Assembly (NCBI GenBank): GCA_937874455.1
Contig: CALNBE010000312.1
Span: 1-5,094, forward strand
DNA: 5,094 nucleotides
Direction of reading: 5' to 3'
Source of the DNA: an uncultured Opitutia bacterium
Lineage (GTDB): Bacteria; Verrucomicrobiota; Verrucomicrobiia; Opitutales; UBA953
Shown: positions 4,781-5,094 of the stretch, piece by piece
How the letters are laid out: each line of letters begins with the position of its first letter
How positions within the stretch are numbered: the first letter of the stretch is position 1
Program-made: the position numbers and the translations under genes
Notes under the pieces: generated by a model
The model's database searches: none
What the model was told of the DNA's origin: nothing
The model's input: only the letters and a program-made list of their open reading frames with translations

Positions 4781-5094
4781 CCCTCGCTCCTCCTCCAAAA
4801 AACAAGGCCGCTCCCGGCGAACCGCTGGTCTGGTTCACCGCGCTGGGCCTCGCGCTGGGCCTGCTCATGGTCGCCGGACTGCTCGCCGTGATCACCGTCA
4901 ACGGGCTGGAGGTGTTCTGGCCCGACCGCGTCGCGCGCGTCGAACTGCGTCCCGGCCAGAATTCCCCCGCGGGAAAAACCTTTTTCGCCACCACAGTGCG
5001 GGAGCGGAAAAAATCCTCCGGCACCGGAGAGGAATCCCTGTTCTTCACCGGCAACAAAAACCTGCTCGGATCGGCCTATTTTTACTGTGACGCC
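4777..5094 (+). CDS. pstA: pstA, phosphate ABC permease, 5' part (runs off window)
   Basis: The frame starts in the ATGA overlap with pstC and stays open to the window end, giving 106 residues. A short polar tail (1-16) leads to a membrane span at about 18-42 (WFTALGLALGLLMVAGLLAVI), then NGLEVFWPDRV and a hydrophilic region with LFFTGNKNLLGSAYF. This N-terminal pattern (span, NGL..FWP, then TGN or GNR before aromatic residues) belongs to the long PstA that pairs with long PstC; the permease domain should follow outside the window. There is no Shine-Dalgarno, consistent with translation coupled to pstC. If the pstC frameshift is real, ribosomes would terminate over 1.1 kb upstream and pstA expression could suffer. 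Confidence 0.85.
   Translation, partial: MTLAPPPKNKAAPGEPLVWFTALGLALGLLMVAGLLAVITVNGLEVFWPDRVARVELRPGQNSPAGKTFFATTVRERKKSSGTGEESLFFTGNKNLLGSAYFYCDA

Noticed and set aside
1..5094. CRISPR array or insertion sequence
   Set aside because: No regularly spaced direct repeats and no transposase or terminal inverted repeats with target duplication were seen in the window.

Overview
The window suggests a Gram-negative bacterium of fairly high GC. The right-hand genes are a PagL-type outer-membrane lipid A deacylase and a 'long-form' phosphate permease pair, pstC and pstA. The long form, with a large periplasmic insert before the permease domain, is known from gammaproteobacteria and also from Verrucomicrobiota and related groups. 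The general look of the proteins, and the missing Shine-Dalgarno sequences in front of the right-hand genes, make me lean towards Verrucomicrobiota. This is an inference from family resemblance; no taxonomic marker was computed.

Left region (1-1139): four plus-strand reading frames are packed head to tail, each next start overlapping the previous stop as ATGA. The three visible starts all have near-perfect Shine-Dalgarno sequences. The genes are a 3' fragment of an unknown protein, an unknown 96-residue basic protein, a 48-residue membrane or lipoprotein-like peptide, and a 142-residue protein resembling OB-fold/ssDNA-binding-like proteins found beside primases in phages and small integrative elements. 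The set reads like part of a phage or integrated element.

Middle region (1140-1632): there is no convincing protein gene. It holds a strong hairpin just after the last cassette gene, several more short perfect dyads, a consensus -10 box (TATAAT) just before them, and a larger inverted repeat followed by four T's near 1495-1548. It could be a structured RNA, a replication or packaging region, or an element end. It abuts the 3' side of a complete tRNA-Arg(ACG) gene on the minus strand (1633-1707), which has its own hairpin terminator.

Right region (1708-5094): a pagL-like gene (1839-2411) is followed after 66 bases by pstC and pstA. pstC is split by an apparent one-base deletion near 3656. The frame ends at TGA 3657-3659, but homologous PstC sequence continues without loss in the -1 frame to 4780. 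pstA starts at 4777, overlapping the pstC stop as ATGA, and runs off the window end. PstC and PstA together form the inner-membrane channel of the high-affinity phosphate importer; pstB and phoU would be expected beyond the window.

The most interesting points are the pstC frameshift, the tightly coupled cassette of unknown genes beside the tRNA, and the hairpin-rich noncoding stretch between them.
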